A stretch of DNA of 64,000 bases, taken from Myxococcales bacterium (GTDB lineage Bacteria; Myxococcota_A; Polyangia; Fen-1088). Shown here in pieces: positions 27,376-36,541 of this stretch; position 1 is the first letter of the stretch, and the number at the start of each line of letters is the position of its first letter. The notes beneath the pieces were generated by a model. That model searched no databases. It saw only the letters and a list, made by a program, of their open reading frames with translations, and was not told the origin of the DNA. The position numbers and the translations under genes were made by a program. Location: assembly GCA_022184915.1 (NCBI GenBank), contig JAGTJU010000005.1, forward strand, positions 124,001-188,000, written 5' to 3'.

Positions 27376-29148
27376 GTGTGGTTGCCGGCCCTGCTTTATG
27401 TCCTCGCGCTGGGGCTCCGTCTCACGTGGATCGGCCTCGTGCCCTCGAAGCCCGTGGGCGACTTCGCCATGTACCTCGAATCAGCCACGTACCTGCTCGA
27501 GCATGGCCGCTTCGACCCTCAGTTCATCTACATGCCGGGCTACGTGCTGCTAGCCGCGGGCGTTCAGGCCCTGGGAGGCACGTGGTGGGCGACCAAGGTC
27601 GCGGGGGCCCTGCTGGCGGCCGCCGGTGCGCCGCTGGTGTTCGGCATGGCCCGGCGCCTGTGGGGGGGCCGCGCGGCCACGGTGGCCGGGCTTCTTTACG
27701 CGCTGTGGCCCGGAGGGATTGGCGTGGCCAGCGTCACGGGAACGGACATCCCCGCTGCGGTGCTGGTGGCCGCTGCCGCGTGGGCGCTGCTGCAGGCGCG
27801 GCCGGACACGCCCTGGCGCGCGGCCTTGGTTGCGGGCACCTTTTTCGGCTTGGCCGCGTGGATCCGGGCCGTGGCCCTGCCCCTCGCGCCGCTTTCGGTG
27901 TTCTTTTTGCGCGCGCGCACGGGATCATGGCGACGCGCCACGGCCGGCGCTGCCTGTACCACGCTGGCGGCGGCCCTCGTGCTTGCCCCCTGGGGCTTCC
28001 GCAACCATGCCCGCTACGGCGCCTGGTTTCTGACCGACAGCCACGGAGGGCTGACGGCCCTGGTGGGCGCTTACCCCAACTCCGACGGCCAGTTCACGAG
28101 GGCCCTCAACCGCATGGTGGAGACGGTCACGGGCACCCCTTGGCTGGGAGAGCCCCACCGGGAAGCCGACGCCCGGGCCTACGAGGAAGCCAAACGGTGG
28201 ACGCGCTTCGAGCCGCGCTATGCTCTGGGTCTGGCCATTCAGCGCGCCGACAAGCTGCTGTCCAACGAGCGCAGCCTTCTCTACTGGCCACTTTACCGAG
28301 ACGGCGTCCTGCGGGAGCCTGCCGCCGGCTTTTTTGAGCGGTGGCGGCCCGAGATCGAGCGGGCCACCGATCTTTTCTGGTGGGCGTTGCTGGCGAGCTG
28401 CCTGGCAGGAACGGTGCTGGGGGCCCTCGAGCGGCGGCCCGAGACCCTGGGGCTCTTGCCGTTCCAACTGGCGCTCGCGGGCGTATACGTCCTGTTTTTC
28501 GCCGAAAGCCGCTACCACCTGCCGATCGCCGTGCTGGCCTTCCCCAACGCCGCCGGGTGCGCCGTGCGGGCGTGGGACGCCGTGCGCCTGCGGAGAGTCC
28601 CGCCTTTGCCCGACGCACCCGCCCCCGCGCCGGCGCCGGCCAAAGCCTTGTGGAATCTTGCGGCCGCCCTGATCGCAACGGCCCTCGTGCTGGCCTTGTC
28701 CTGGGTCACGGTGTCGTGGGGAGACAGCCTGCGCGCCCGCCACCGCTTCGCCGTGCACGCCTGCGAGGTGAAAGGACTCTGGCACTACTGTCTGTGGCGC
28801 TCCGCCGACCCGGGGCGCTCGGGCCGGCCTTCACCGGTCAAGGGCGTGTTCGACGGCGTGGGGCTCTCGCTTGGCCCCGAGGAGACGGGCGCGGAAACGC
28901 TGCTCGCGCTCGGCCCGGGAAGCCACAGGTTGCACGCGCAGCTCACGGCCATCGCCCCCGGGCAGACGGGCGGAGAGGCCTCCCTTCTGCTCGACGGACG
29001 CGAACGCGCGCGGGTGCCGCTGTCTCGGTTGCACGGCGGGCTTGGGTTGACGCTCTCGTTCGAGACGCAGGGCGCGGTACGGCTCGCGATCCGAGGGACG
29101 GCCCCGCAGGAAGGCCAGGTCTGGCTGGAGGGGCTGCGCGTGGAGTAA
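27376..29148 (+). CDS. Multi-spanning membrane protein, glycosyltransferase 39/87-like
   Basis: 590 residues from a GTG (VWLPALLYVL). About ten transmembrane helices are visible in the first 430 residues. Early segments have the GT-C plan: a first helix, then GDFAMYLESATYLLEHG with an acidic pair in the first loop, then FIYMPGYVLLAAG. The C-terminal 140 residues after the last helix are soluble and beta-rich (ALGPGSHRLHAQLTAI, EASLLLDGRERARVP) and look like an exported carbohydrate-binding-type domain. It is probably a polyprenyl-phosphate-sugar-dependent mannosyl-type transferase or an O-antigen modifying enzyme. A TATACT at 27361-27366 sits only 9 bases before the GTG, so the mRNA may be nearly leaderless. 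Confidence 0.75.
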   Translation: MWLPALLYVLALGLRLTWIGLVPSKPVGDFAMYLESATYLLEHGRFDPQFIYMPGYVLLAAGVQALGGTWWATKVAGALLAAAGAPLVFGMARRLWGGRAATVAGLLYALWPGGIGVASVTGTDIPAAVLVAAAAWALLQARPDTPWRAALVAGTFFGLAAWIRAVALPLAPLSVFFLRARTGSWRRATAGAACTTLAAALVLAPWGFRNHARYGAWFLTDSHGGLTALVGAYPNSDGQFTRALNRMVETVTGTPWLGEPHREADARAYEEAKRWTRFEPRYALGLAIQRADKLLSNERSLLYWPLYRDGVLREPAAGFFERWRPEIERATDLFWWALLASCLAGTVLGALERRPETLGLLPFQLALAGVYVLFFAESRYHLPIAVLAFPNAAGCAVRAWDAVRLRRVPPLPDAPAPAPAPAKALWNLAAALIATALVLALSWVTVSWGDSLRARHRFAVHACEVKGLWHYCLWRSADPGRSGRPSPVKGVFDGVGLSLGPEETGAETLLALGPGSHRLHAQLTAIAPGQTGGEASLLLDGRERARVPLSRLHGGLGLTLSFETQGAVRLAIRGTAPQEGQVWLEGLRVE

Positions 29149-29415
29149 ACCAGAAACCGGCGCCAGAAAAACGGGGCCTCGTGCGCGGGGGCTCGTCGCA
29201 GCGGCATCTCATGTGTGAGCTGTTCGCTGCGGCGTTCACTACAGAGTTTTCTCCGTATGTAGTACACTTATTATTCCTGTGTGTCGTCTCGTCCGAGACG
29301 AGTTCCGCCGCTGTCCTCCCCGGGCGGCGGTGCGAGCGGAACCATGGTGTTGGCCTCTGTGCGTGACGACCTCCGTCGGTCACGCGAAACCACAACCCCT
29401 TCCCCTCCCCCAATC
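29149..29415 (+). promoter_or_regulatory. Intergenic control region with inverted repeat upstream of Gly-rich lipoprotein gene
   Basis: About 270 bases without a gene. It holds ACTACA (29238-29243) and TGTAGT (29258-29263) separated by 14 bases, a perfect 6+6 inverted repeat, followed 5 bases on by TATTAT (29269-29274), a -10-like element in an otherwise GC-rich area. The inverted repeat covers the -35 region, which lacks a good consensus, as expected for a regulated promoter. Confidence 0.4.
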
Positions 29416-30177
29416 ATGAAGACGAAGTTGCCTCGAACGTGCTGGGCCTCGTGGGGCCTCGCCACCTGTATGACTTTCGCGGTGGTTGCCTGCACCGGCA
29501 CCACCGAAGACGACGCGAACGACGCCTCAGAAGACGAGGGAGGCAACGGCGGGTCCGCGGGCCGGGGCGGCTCCGCCGGTAAAGGCGGCTCCGCCGGCAA
29601 AGGCGGCTCAGGAGGCCAGGGCGGTACGGGCGGCACCGCGGGTAAGGGAGGTTCGGGGGGGCAAGGCGGTACGGGCGCGGCTGGCAAGGGAGGCTCGGGG
29701 GGCCCGGGCGGGTCCGGGGGGACAGCCGGCGCCTCGGGGTCCGGGGGCGCCGCCCCGCCGCGCATGTTGACCATCGACCTCTCGTCCGCTCCGAGCTGCA
29801 CACTCTTCGACAGCGTCCAGGAGATGGAAAAGGACTTTTTCCCGAAGTCCTGCGGGCAGGAGTCCTGTCACAGCAAAGGTCCCGGGGCATCCCTCCCTGA
29901 GTTCGTGCCCGACCTGCACGACCCGGGCATGGGAGCACTGCTGATCGATGCGCCAGTGGGCATGTTCTCTCCTTGCCAGGGTGAGCGCATGGTGAACAAA
30001 GCCAAGCCCGACGACAGCATGCTGCTCGTCAAGGTGGCGAGCGGTCTCACGCCTATGTGCCTCAACGGCAAGCCAGCCGGCTCTGCCATGCCGTTCCACC
30101 CCGACGACCCCGTACTTCTGACGGCGGCGGAGATCGCCTGCGTAAGGTGGTACGTTCACCAACTCGCCAAACCTTGA
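29416..30177 (+). CDS. Gly-rich lipoprotein with a Cys-containing C-terminal domain
   Basis: 253 residues from MKTKLPRTCWASWG. The signal ends in FAVVAC (Cys26, probable lipidation). Residues about 42-112 are a low-complexity linker of Gly, Ser, Lys, Ala repeats (AGKGGSAGKGGSGGQGG and variants), typical of polyangial surface proteins. The C-terminal 140 residues carry KSCGQESCHSKG, a Cys-x4-Cys-His pattern that recalls but does not equal the CxxCH haem motif, and further Cys pairs (SPCQGE, PMCLNGKPAGSAMP, ACVRWYV). This matches a domain common in exported Polyangiales proteins with cytochrome-like ends. Function unknown. Runs of 6 or 7 Gs occur in the linker DNA. Confidence 0.75.
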   Translation: MKTKLPRTCWASWGLATCMTFAVVACTGTTEDDANDASEDEGGNGGSAGRGGSAGKGGSAGKGGSGGQGGTGGTAGKGGSGGQGGTGAAGKGGSGGPGGSGGTAGASGSGGAAPPRMLTIDLSSAPSCTLFDSVQEMEKDFFPKSCGQESCHSKGPGASLPEFVPDLHDPGMGALLIDAPVGMFSPCQGERMVNKAKPDDSMLLVKVASGLTPMCLNGKPAGSAMPFHPDDPVLLTAAEIACVRWYVHQLAKP

Positions 30178-30255
30178 ATCGAGGACCATGGCACCGGCCG
30201 GACGGGACCGGACGCTCACGGCCTTGGCCGTGACCCGAAAATCGGAAGACTGCTC

Positions 30256-30969
30256 GTGACGTCCACGCAGCCCCCTGGGCCCGAGATTCTGCCCCGTGGG
30301 GACAGCGCGTTCGTCCTGCGCGTCGCTGACCATTTCGACGAAGGGGTCTCGGACCGGGTCCGCGCGCTGACGTGGCAAATGGATCGGGGCCGCCCCGAAG
30401 GGGTGCTGGACGTGGTGCCTGGCTACACCGAGATCCTCGTGGTCTTCGATCCGGCCTGCCGTGACGTCCCTGGCGTCGTCGCGTGGATGGCCGCCGTGGC
30501 AGGGGCAGCGGTCGAGACCCGGGAGCCGGCGGCCCCGCGCCTCGTCACCGTGCCCGTCTGTTTCGACGACAGGTGGGCGCTCGACCTGCCTGCGCTGGCC
30601 GCGCGTGCCGGGGTCTCGGTACCTGACTGGATCGGCCGGTTCGTCGCCACACCCTTTCGCTGCGTGGTGCTGGGCTTTCGCCCAGGGTTTCCCTACCTGA
30701 CAGGCATGCCCGAGGCGCTGAGCGCACCCCGACACCCGAGCCCCCGTGCCTTCGTTCCGGCCGGCGCCGTGGCGGTGGCGGGCGCGCAGGCCGGCATCTA
30801 CCCCGTGGAGGGCCCCGGCGGCTGGCAGATCGTGGGCCGCAGCCCCCTGCGGCTCTTTGTGCCTCGACGAAGCCAGCCTTTTTTCATCCAGCCGGGCGAC
30901 GACGTGCGCTTCGTGCCGATCGACAGCGCGCGCTTCGAGGCCTTGCAGGAGGCGGAGCCCTCGCCATGA
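30256..30969 (+). CDS. pxpB: 5-oxoprolinase subunit B (KipI-like)
   Basis: 237 residues from a GTG. It is the first gene of pxpBAC, which hydrolyses 5-oxoproline (pyroglutamate) to glutamate with ATP. Signatures are PRGDSAFVLRV near the N-terminus, GYTEILVVFDP, VPVCFDDRWALDL, and FRPGFPYLTGMP followed by PRAFVPAGAVAVAG and GIYPVEGPGGWQIVG. The match to the KipI/PxpB family is full length. Its TGA overlaps the pxpA ATG (ATGA). Confidence 0.92.
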   Translation: MTSTQPPGPEILPRGDSAFVLRVADHFDEGVSDRVRALTWQMDRGRPEGVLDVVPGYTEILVVFDPACRDVPGVVAWMAAVAGAAVETREPAAPRLVTVPVCFDDRWALDLPALAARAGVSVPDWIGRFVATPFRCVVLGFRPGFPYLTGMPEALSAPRHPSPRAFVPAGAVAVAGAQAGIYPVEGPGGWQIVGRSPLRLFVPRRSQPFFIQPGDDVRFVPIDSARFEALQEAEPSP

Positions 30970-31745
30970 TCCGGATCGACCTCAACGCCGACCTGGGTGA
31001 AGGGCAAGCGCACGACGAAGCCCTCTTCCCCCTCGTCACGTCGGCCAACATCGCGTGCGGCCTTCACGCAGGGGACGCCGACGTGATGCGCGCCAGCCTG
31101 GAGCGCGCCCGGCGCCATGGGGTGGCGGCAGGGGCCCACCCCGGCTTGGCCGATCGCGCGGGCATGGGGCGCGCCGCAAGTTCCGCCACGCCCGCGCAGG
31201 TCTTCAACGTGGTGGTGTACCAGCTGGGCGCCCTGCGGGCGATGTCCGCCGCCCTGGGCGTTCCGCTCAGACACGTGAAAGCGCATGGGACCCTCTACAA
31301 CTCGGCCATGGTGCAGGTGCCGGTAGCCCGGGCGTTCTGCGCGGCGGTGCGGCAGGTGACCCCGGACCTGGTGGTCTTCGGGCTCCCCGCGTCCTGTCTG
31401 CAAGCGGAAGCGCAGACCGCGGGGCTTCGCTTCGCCGCGGAGGCGTTTTTGGATCGGCACTACGACGACGAGGGGCGACTCGTGCCTCGCACGGACCCGC
31501 ACGCGCTGGTGGAGGCCGAGCCCCTGGCCATCGCGGCCCGAGCCGTGGACTTGGCTACCTTGGGGCGGGTGACCGCGCTTTCGGGACGGCCCCTGTCCCT
31601 GACGGTTCAAACCTTGTGCCTTCATGGCGATCGCGCGGAGGTCGTGAGCGTCGCCAAGGAGGTCCGCCGCGCGCTCGCCCTGGCGGGGGTAACCCTGCGA
31701 GCCCCCGACCGTCACCCCGGGAGCGCCGACCATGCCCACGGTTGA
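30966..31745 (+). CDS. pxpA: 5-oxoprolinase subunit A (LamB/YcsF family)
   Basis: 259 residues, full length. MIRIDLNADLGEGQAHDE opens the family, with conserved D and E of the metal site, then SANIACGLHAGDA, AHPGLADRAGMGR and HVKAHGTLYN, LRFAAEAFLDRHYDDEGRLVPR. It catalyses the ring-opening step with PxpBC. Start overlaps pxpB by ATGA and its end overlaps pxpC by 14 bases, so the three are tightly coupled. Confidence 0.94.
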   Translation: MIRIDLNADLGEGQAHDEALFPLVTSANIACGLHAGDADVMRASLERARRHGVAAGAHPGLADRAGMGRAASSATPAQVFNVVVYQLGALRAMSAALGVPLRHVKAHGTLYNSAMVQVPVARAFCAAVRQVTPDLVVFGLPASCLQAEAQTAGLRFAAEAFLDRHYDDEGRLVPRTDPHALVEAEPLAIAARAVDLATLGRVTALSGRPLSLTVQTLCLHGDRAEVVSVAKEVRRALALAGVTLRAPDRHPGSADHAHG

Positions 31746-32724
31746 AGTGCTGCGTGCCGGGGCCCTCACCACGGTGCAGGACCAGGGGCGTCCCGGGTGG
31801 GGGCGGTTCGGCGTGTCACCGAGCGGGGCCGTGGATCCCCTGGCTCTCCGCGTGGCCAACATTTTGGTGGGCAACGAGGAGACCGCGGCGGCCCTCGAGA
31901 TCGCCGGCCCCGGAGTGGTGCTCAAGATCTACGGCCAAGCACTGCTGTGCATCGTGGGTGCCGACCTGGGCGCCACGCTGTCCGGGCAGCCGGTGGCGCC
32001 AGGACAGCGCGTGCTGGCGAGCGACCGGCAGATCCTGGCGTTTACGAACCGGCGGCAAGGCTTTCGGGCCATCGTGGCGTTCGCAGGGGGGCTGTCGGCG
32101 CCGGGCCTCTTCGGCAGCCGCGCCACCGATATCGCCGCGGGCCTGCCCCGAGGGCGGCTGGAAAAAGGGGCCATGCTGGAGGTGTTCGCTCCGGCACCCG
32201 GCTCGGGACCCGTGCGGCCTCCGGTCCTCGGGGACGGTAGCGCCGCCGTGATCGAGGCTCTTTTCGAGGGGCTTTCTTCAGCACCGAGCGGCGCAGGTGC
32301 CCGCGCACCGCTCGTGGTGCGGTTCGTGCCGGAAGACGGAGGCCCTGTGCTCATGGGACGAACGTTCACGGTGTCGCACCGCTCGAACCGCACCGGCTTT
32401 CGACTGCATGCCGAAGGCGAGGCCCTGCCGCCCCGACCCCCCTTGGCGTGGTCGAACCCTGTAGCGCCGGGGGCGATACAGCTTCCACCCGATGGTACGC
32501 CCATCGTGCTGCTTGCCGATCGGCAAACCGTGGGTGGGTATCCCGTCCTCGGGCACCTGGCAGCGGTGGACCGGACGGTGCTGGCGGGCGCAGCGCCTGG
32601 TGATCGCCTGCGGTTCGAGGCCATCAGCGCCGAGGCCGCCCGCGAGCAGGCCGCCGAGCGCCACGCCATGCTCACGCTCTTGTCGGAAAGCGTGGTTCGC
32701 CGGTCGTGGCGCTCGTGGGCTTGA
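31732..32724 (+). CDS. pxpC: 5-oxoprolinase subunit C (KipA-like)
   Basis: 330 residues. Family markers are VLRAGALTTVQDQGRPGWGRFGV stretch at 6-28, SGAVDPLALRVANILVGN, ALEIAGPG, and later HRSNRTGFRLHAEG, GAIQLPPDG and PIVLLADRQTVGGYPV. It completes the pxpBAC complex. It ends 178 bases before the MBOAT gene. Confidence 0.94.
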   Translation: MPTVEVLRAGALTTVQDQGRPGWGRFGVSPSGAVDPLALRVANILVGNEETAAALEIAGPGVVLKIYGQALLCIVGADLGATLSGQPVAPGQRVLASDRQILAFTNRRQGFRAIVAFAGGLSAPGLFGSRATDIAAGLPRGRLEKGAMLEVFAPAPGSGPVRPPVLGDGSAAVIEALFEGLSSAPSGAGARAPLVVRFVPEDGGPVLMGRTFTVSHRSNRTGFRLHAEGEALPPRPPLAWSNPVAPGAIQLPPDGTPIVLLADRQTVGGYPVLGHLAAVDRTVLAGAAPGDRLRFEAISAEAAREQAAERHAMLTLLSESVVRRSWRSWA

Positions 32725-32882
32725 CGGACGCCCGGGGACTTGCCTCACGAAGAAAATGAGTGTACCCGTAGTCGCCCCCGGCCAATGGGCGATCACGAAC
32801 GAGACCGCGCGTTGCGCCGCAGCCCGAGGTCGCCTTCCTGAAAGGGCTCGTTTGACGCAAGCGGTCTCACCTCACAATCCGT

Positions 32883-32901
32883 CTTCGGCCGAAGGCCGAA
32901 G
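32883..32901 (+). promoter_or_regulatory. Perfect hairpin directly before the MBOAT start codon
   Basis: CTTCGGCC and GGCCGAAG form an 8-base perfect inverted repeat with a 3-base GAA loop, ending one base before the ATG at 32903. It overlaps the place a ribosome-binding site should be. No T run follows, so it is not an intrinsic terminator; it might mask the translation start. Confidence 0.45.
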
Positions 32902-32902
32902 C

Positions 32903-34159
32903 ATGCCGGGCTGGCCAACGCACCCCTGGGTGCAAGCCACGGCCAGCGCGCTGACGCTCGTGCTGCTGCACCTGATGGTGACCTCCGTGGGCATGGGCTG
33001 GACGTGGTCGATGACGGGTGTGCTGATCGTGGGAGCCGTGGCACGGAGACTGCTCCCCCTATCGCCGTACGTCGTAATGACGGTGGTGGGGCTCGTCGCC
33101 TTGTACCTCTGGAAGCCCCGTTTTTTCCTGTTCGAGGTGACGCTGCTGCTGCTGCTCTGGCGAGGGCGCAAGCATCCCTGGGTGTTCTTCGCGATCCTCG
33201 TGGGCTTGGGCATCGTGTTGCCGAAGACGATCCGCTTGCTTTTCTACCGCCAGGCCGCGGCCTGGAACTGGGTGAGTGACGCGGCGTTGGGGCACATCCT
33301 CTTGGTGGGCCTGCTGTTCTGGTTCGAGCGGCGCCGCGGCCGGTTGGACGAGCCCTCGTATTTTCAGTGGATGACTCTGTTCGCGTCGGCGGCGAACCCC
33401 CTCAACCCACTCAACCTCGGCCCCCTGGATATGTGGCGGACGCCCCACATCGACGTGCGCGCCCTCGGCCGGAGCCTAATTCTGCTGGCCCTGAAGGGCA
33501 CCGCCCTTTGGTACATCAACCGCGAGCTTTCGGCGCACCTGCTCCGCGATCAGACGTTCGAGCACCTGTCGGCCCTCAGCTTCGGGGGCCTGTGGGCCAC
33601 CGTGGGGCTGAACTACCTCCGCCTCGCGCTTTATCTTTCGGGCACGGCGGATGTGGCCATCTTGATTCTTCGCACCTTCGGCTGGGACCTGGCCCACCCG
33701 TTTCGCTGGGCGCTGCTGGCCTGGAACCCGGTGGAACTATGGAGGCGCTGGTCCATCTACAACCGCAAGTTGCTCATCAAGTGCGTGTACTTCCCGCTGG
33801 GAGGCGGCAACAAGCGCCGCTACCTCAACGTGATGGCCACGTTTTGGGCCAGTGCCTGGCTTTTACACACGGGCTGGTTCGGCTCGGTGTATTGGATCGT
33901 GGGGGCCGCCGGACTGCGCGATCAGACCGTGTATTTCACACTCCAGGGCTTGGCAGTCTGTGGTTGTCTGGCGTGGTGGCAGCGCCAAGGCAAGGACCCG
34001 AGCGCGGACAAACAGCTTCGGCTCTCCGCGGGCCGCGTGCTGGGCACCGTGGGCACCCAAGCCTATTCGGCCCTGGTTCACATTCTGGTCATGGCCCCGG
34101 GCATCGGGTGGAGCGAGCGATGGGTCCTGATGGCGCGTTGTCTCGGTCTTCCGCTTTGA
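32903..34159 (+). CDS. Membrane-bound O-acyltransferase (MBOAT) family protein
   Basis: 418 residues from MPGWPTHPWVQ, with about ten transmembrane helices. The MBOAT core is NPVELWRRWSIYNRKLL followed by KCVYFPLGGGNKRRYLN and, in the next helix, the conserved His of SAWLLHTGW. The first motif usually reads W-x-R-W-H; here the His is Ser. MBOAT proteins of this type (AlgI/DltB-like) transfer acyl groups to exopolysaccharide or teichoic acid across the membrane. No acyl-acceptor gene is adjacent. An ATG at 32757 is an alternative start but adds a non-family extension. Confidence 0.82.
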   Translation: MPGWPTHPWVQATASALTLVLLHLMVTSVGMGWTWSMTGVLIVGAVARRLLPLSPYVVMTVVGLVALYLWKPRFFLFEVTLLLLLWRGRKHPWVFFAILVGLGIVLPKTIRLLFYRQAAAWNWVSDAALGHILLVGLLFWFERRRGRLDEPSYFQWMTLFASAANPLNPLNLGPLDMWRTPHIDVRALGRSLILLALKGTALWYINRELSAHLLRDQTFEHLSALSFGGLWATVGLNYLRLALYLSGTADVAILILRTFGWDLAHPFRWALLAWNPVELWRRWSIYNRKLLIKCVYFPLGGGNKRRYLNVMATFWASAWLLHTGWFGSVYWIVGAAGLRDQTVYFTLQGLAVCGCLAWWQRQGKDPSADKQLRLSAGRVLGTVGTQAYSALVHILVMAPGIGWSERWVLMARCLGLPL

Positions 34160-34310
34160 GCCGTCCCGCGCGAGGCTGAGGCGCGCAGCCGGCCCGCCCG
34201 GGGGGCTTTGTCTCGACGCCCCGCCTTGCCCGCCTCAAACGGGGCCAGACATCTGCCGATGTGGGAGCCGGAAGACCGAAGGGTGGCCACGCCTGTGGCA
34301 CACGACTTCG

Positions 34311-35810
34311 ATGCGCCCCATGCCCACCACGAATGCCCTGAACCGCGTCTTGACCAAGTGTACGCCCGAAATGTTCGGGCGATACCATTTGCTGGGCCGC
34401 ATCGCGATCGGGGGCATGGCCGAGGTCTACGTCGCCCGGTGCGGTGAACTGATGGGCATGCAAACACTGATCGCGCTCAAGCGCATCCTGCCGGTGCATG
34501 CGGCTGACGCCAAGTTCATCCAGATGTTCCAGCGGGAGGCCAGCATTGCGCTGCGCCTTCAGCACCGGGCGATCGCGCGCGTCTACGAGGTGGGTAAGGT
34601 TGCCGACGACTGGTTCCTTTCGCTCGAGCTGGTCCAGGGAGAAAACCTCGCGCGCGTGACGGAGGCGCTCACCGAGAGGGGGCTACAATGGGATCCCAAC
34701 CTGGTGGCGTTCATCGGCGCGGAGGTGGCTCAGGCGCTGCACTACGCGCACACCTTGCAAGACGCCCGCGGCCGCGATCTGAAGATCGTCCACCGCGACG
34801 TCAGCCCAGAGAACGTCATGCTGGGGTTCGACGGCTCCGTGAAGGTCATCGACTTCGGCATCGCGCTCTGTGAGTCGTACGCAAGCCTCACCACCCAAGG
34901 TGCCGTGCGCGGCAAGGTGCAGTACGTCTCGCCCGAGCAGGCCCAAACGCACAAGCTCGACGGCCGTTCCGACGTGTTTTCGTTGGGGGTGGTGCTGTAC
35001 GAGTGCCTCACGGGGGCGCAGCCCTTCGAGAGGACCTCACCGATGGCCACGCTGGAGGCGGTGGTGAACAAGTGGGTACCGCCCATCCCCCACGTTCCGC
35101 CCGCGCTCAACGAAGCCATCATCAAGGCGCTCGAGAAGGAGCCAGGCAAGCGCTACCGTGATGCCCAGGAGTTCTCCTTCGCGCTTTTGTCGGCCATCTC
35201 CGGGCAAGATACCGCCAGCGGCCCCACCAAGGTCGCTCAGCTCGCGACCGCGCTCTTTCCGGAGCGCCTCCAGCGCTGGCGCCAAATCCAGGAGATGGCG
35301 CTCGAGGGCTTCGGGTTCGCCGAACGCCCCCCGAGTGGCCCGGGTCTGCCTTCGGAGCAAGAGACACGCGTAGAACCCCCGGTCGCAGGTTCAGCGGACC
35401 TACTGCCGCCGCCTTCGCCCGCGACGCCGCCGCCCGAGCGACGAACGCGGCGCGGCCTGGGGGCGGTGGTGGCGCTCGCGACGGCTGCGGTCGTGCTGGT
35501 GTTGCTCGTCAGGGTGCCAGGGTCGCTCGCTCCCCTCACGGACCCGCAGGCGGCCACGGTCACCACGGTCGAGGCCCCCTTGCCTCGCGTCGTGCCGTTG
35601 TCGAACGCCCCCCTTCCAGCGCCGCCACCCGTGGCGCCTCCCGAGACGCCCGCGCCTGCGGAGGCCGCACCCGAGCCAGCGGCCGCCGAGGAGCCCCCCA
35701 GTCGCAGGAAAAAGGCTAAACGGCGCAGCCGAGACAAGGACCCTAGCCGTCGCAAGGCGCGCCGAAAGAGTCGCAGACATAGCCACCCTGCGGACACGGC
35801 CACCGATTGA
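34311..35810 (+). CDS. Ser/Thr protein kinase, membrane-anchored
   Basis: 499 residues. A PknB-type kinase domain spans about 24-295: GRIAIGGMAEVYVA (G loop), Lys57 in ALKRIL, H161-R-D163-V-S-P-E-N168, D181-F-G, and SPEQAQ. The catalytic set is complete. Residues about 296-380 are a linker, 382-401 a single transmembrane helix, and the remaining 95 residues are a Pro/Ala/Glu-rich then strongly basic (RRKKAKRRSRDK) external tail with no PASTA or other recognised sensor. An ATG three codons in is an alternative start. Myxobacteria encode many such kinases. Substrate unknown. Confidence 0.93.
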   Translation: MRPMPTTNALNRVLTKCTPEMFGRYHLLGRIAIGGMAEVYVARCGELMGMQTLIALKRILPVHAADAKFIQMFQREASIALRLQHRAIARVYEVGKVADDWFLSLELVQGENLARVTEALTERGLQWDPNLVAFIGAEVAQALHYAHTLQDARGRDLKIVHRDVSPENVMLGFDGSVKVIDFGIALCESYASLTTQGAVRGKVQYVSPEQAQTHKLDGRSDVFSLGVVLYECLTGAQPFERTSPMATLEAVVNKWVPPIPHVPPALNEAIIKALEKEPGKRYRDAQEFSFALLSAISGQDTASGPTKVAQLATALFPERLQRWRQIQEMALEGFGFAERPPSGPGLPSEQETRVEPPVAGSADLLPPPSPATPPPERRTRRGLGAVVALATAAVVLVLLVRVPGSLAPLTDPQAATVTTVEAPLPRVVPLSNAPLPAPPPVAPPETPAPAEAAPEPAAAEEPPSRRKKAKRRSRDKDPSRRKARRKSRRHSHPADTATD

Positions 35811-35844
35811 ATTCCGCGGGCATCGGGACTAAAACGGCGCCCCG

Positions 35845-36402
35845 ATGCACTCCCCGCTCATCTTCGACTGCGACGGCACGTTGGCGGACACCATGCCCGC
35901 GCACTACAAAGCCTGGCTCGACGTGCTCGCCCCCTTCGGGGTTCCCTTCCCCGAGCCCCGCTTCTACGCCATGGGGGGCATGCCCACCGCCGAGATCTCG
36001 CGCATCCTGTTTTCAGAAGCGGGGCTCACGGTCGACGTGCGCGCGATGGCCACGGCGAAGGAAGAGGCGTTCTTGACGAGACTCTCGGCCGTGCAGCCCC
36101 TCGAAAAAGTGGTGTCGGTGGCCCGCACCGGTCGGGGACAGCGCCCCATGGCCGTCGCCTCGGGTGGTCAGCGCAGCGTGGTCGAGCTGACGCTCGCGCA
36201 GATCGGCGTGCGTGACTGGTTCGAGGTGATCGTGACCTCGGAGGACACCACCCGCCACAAGCCCGAGCCCGACGTGTTCCTGGAGGCCGCCCGCCGTCTG
36301 GGCGTGACGCCCGAGACCTGTACCGTCTATGAGGACACCGATTTGGGGATCGAGGCGGCCCGGCGGGCCGGCATGAAGTGGATCGACATTCGGGAGCTTT
36401 GA
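35845..36402 (+). CDS. HAD-superfamily hydrolase, beta-phosphoglucomutase-like
   Basis: 185 residues. The HAD motifs are IFDCDGTLADT (nucleophile and acid Asp), VASGGQRS (motif II), the Lys in RHKPEPDVF (motif III) and VYEDTDLGIEAARRAGM (motif IV). The helical cap after motif I fits the beta-phosphoglucomutase/phosphoglycolate phosphatase group. Substrate unknown. The stop is 139 bases before a small hypothetical gene. Confidence 0.92.
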   Translation: MHSPLIFDCDGTLADTMPAHYKAWLDVLAPFGVPFPEPRFYAMGGMPTAEISRILFSEAGLTVDVRAMATAKEEAFLTRLSAVQPLEKVVSVARTGRGQRPMAVASGGQRSVVELTLAQIGVRDWFEVIVTSEDTTRHKPEPDVFLEAARRLGVTPETCTVYEDTDLGIEAARRAGMKWIDIREL

Positions 36403-36541
36403 ATCAGGGCACGCGCGCGGCTGACCGCCCCCGCACCGGGGGTGGGAACACCCCGCGAAAAAAGCTTGCTCGTCTCGCCAAGTTGCCTCCAGCCCACGGA
36501 ATTGCCGGAAACTTTTGTTTCGGCGTGCCCGATATCAAGGC

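Noticed and set aside
29416-30177. c-type cytochrome
   Set aside because: The Cys-His pattern is C-x4-C-H, not CxxCH, so haem attachment is not supported.
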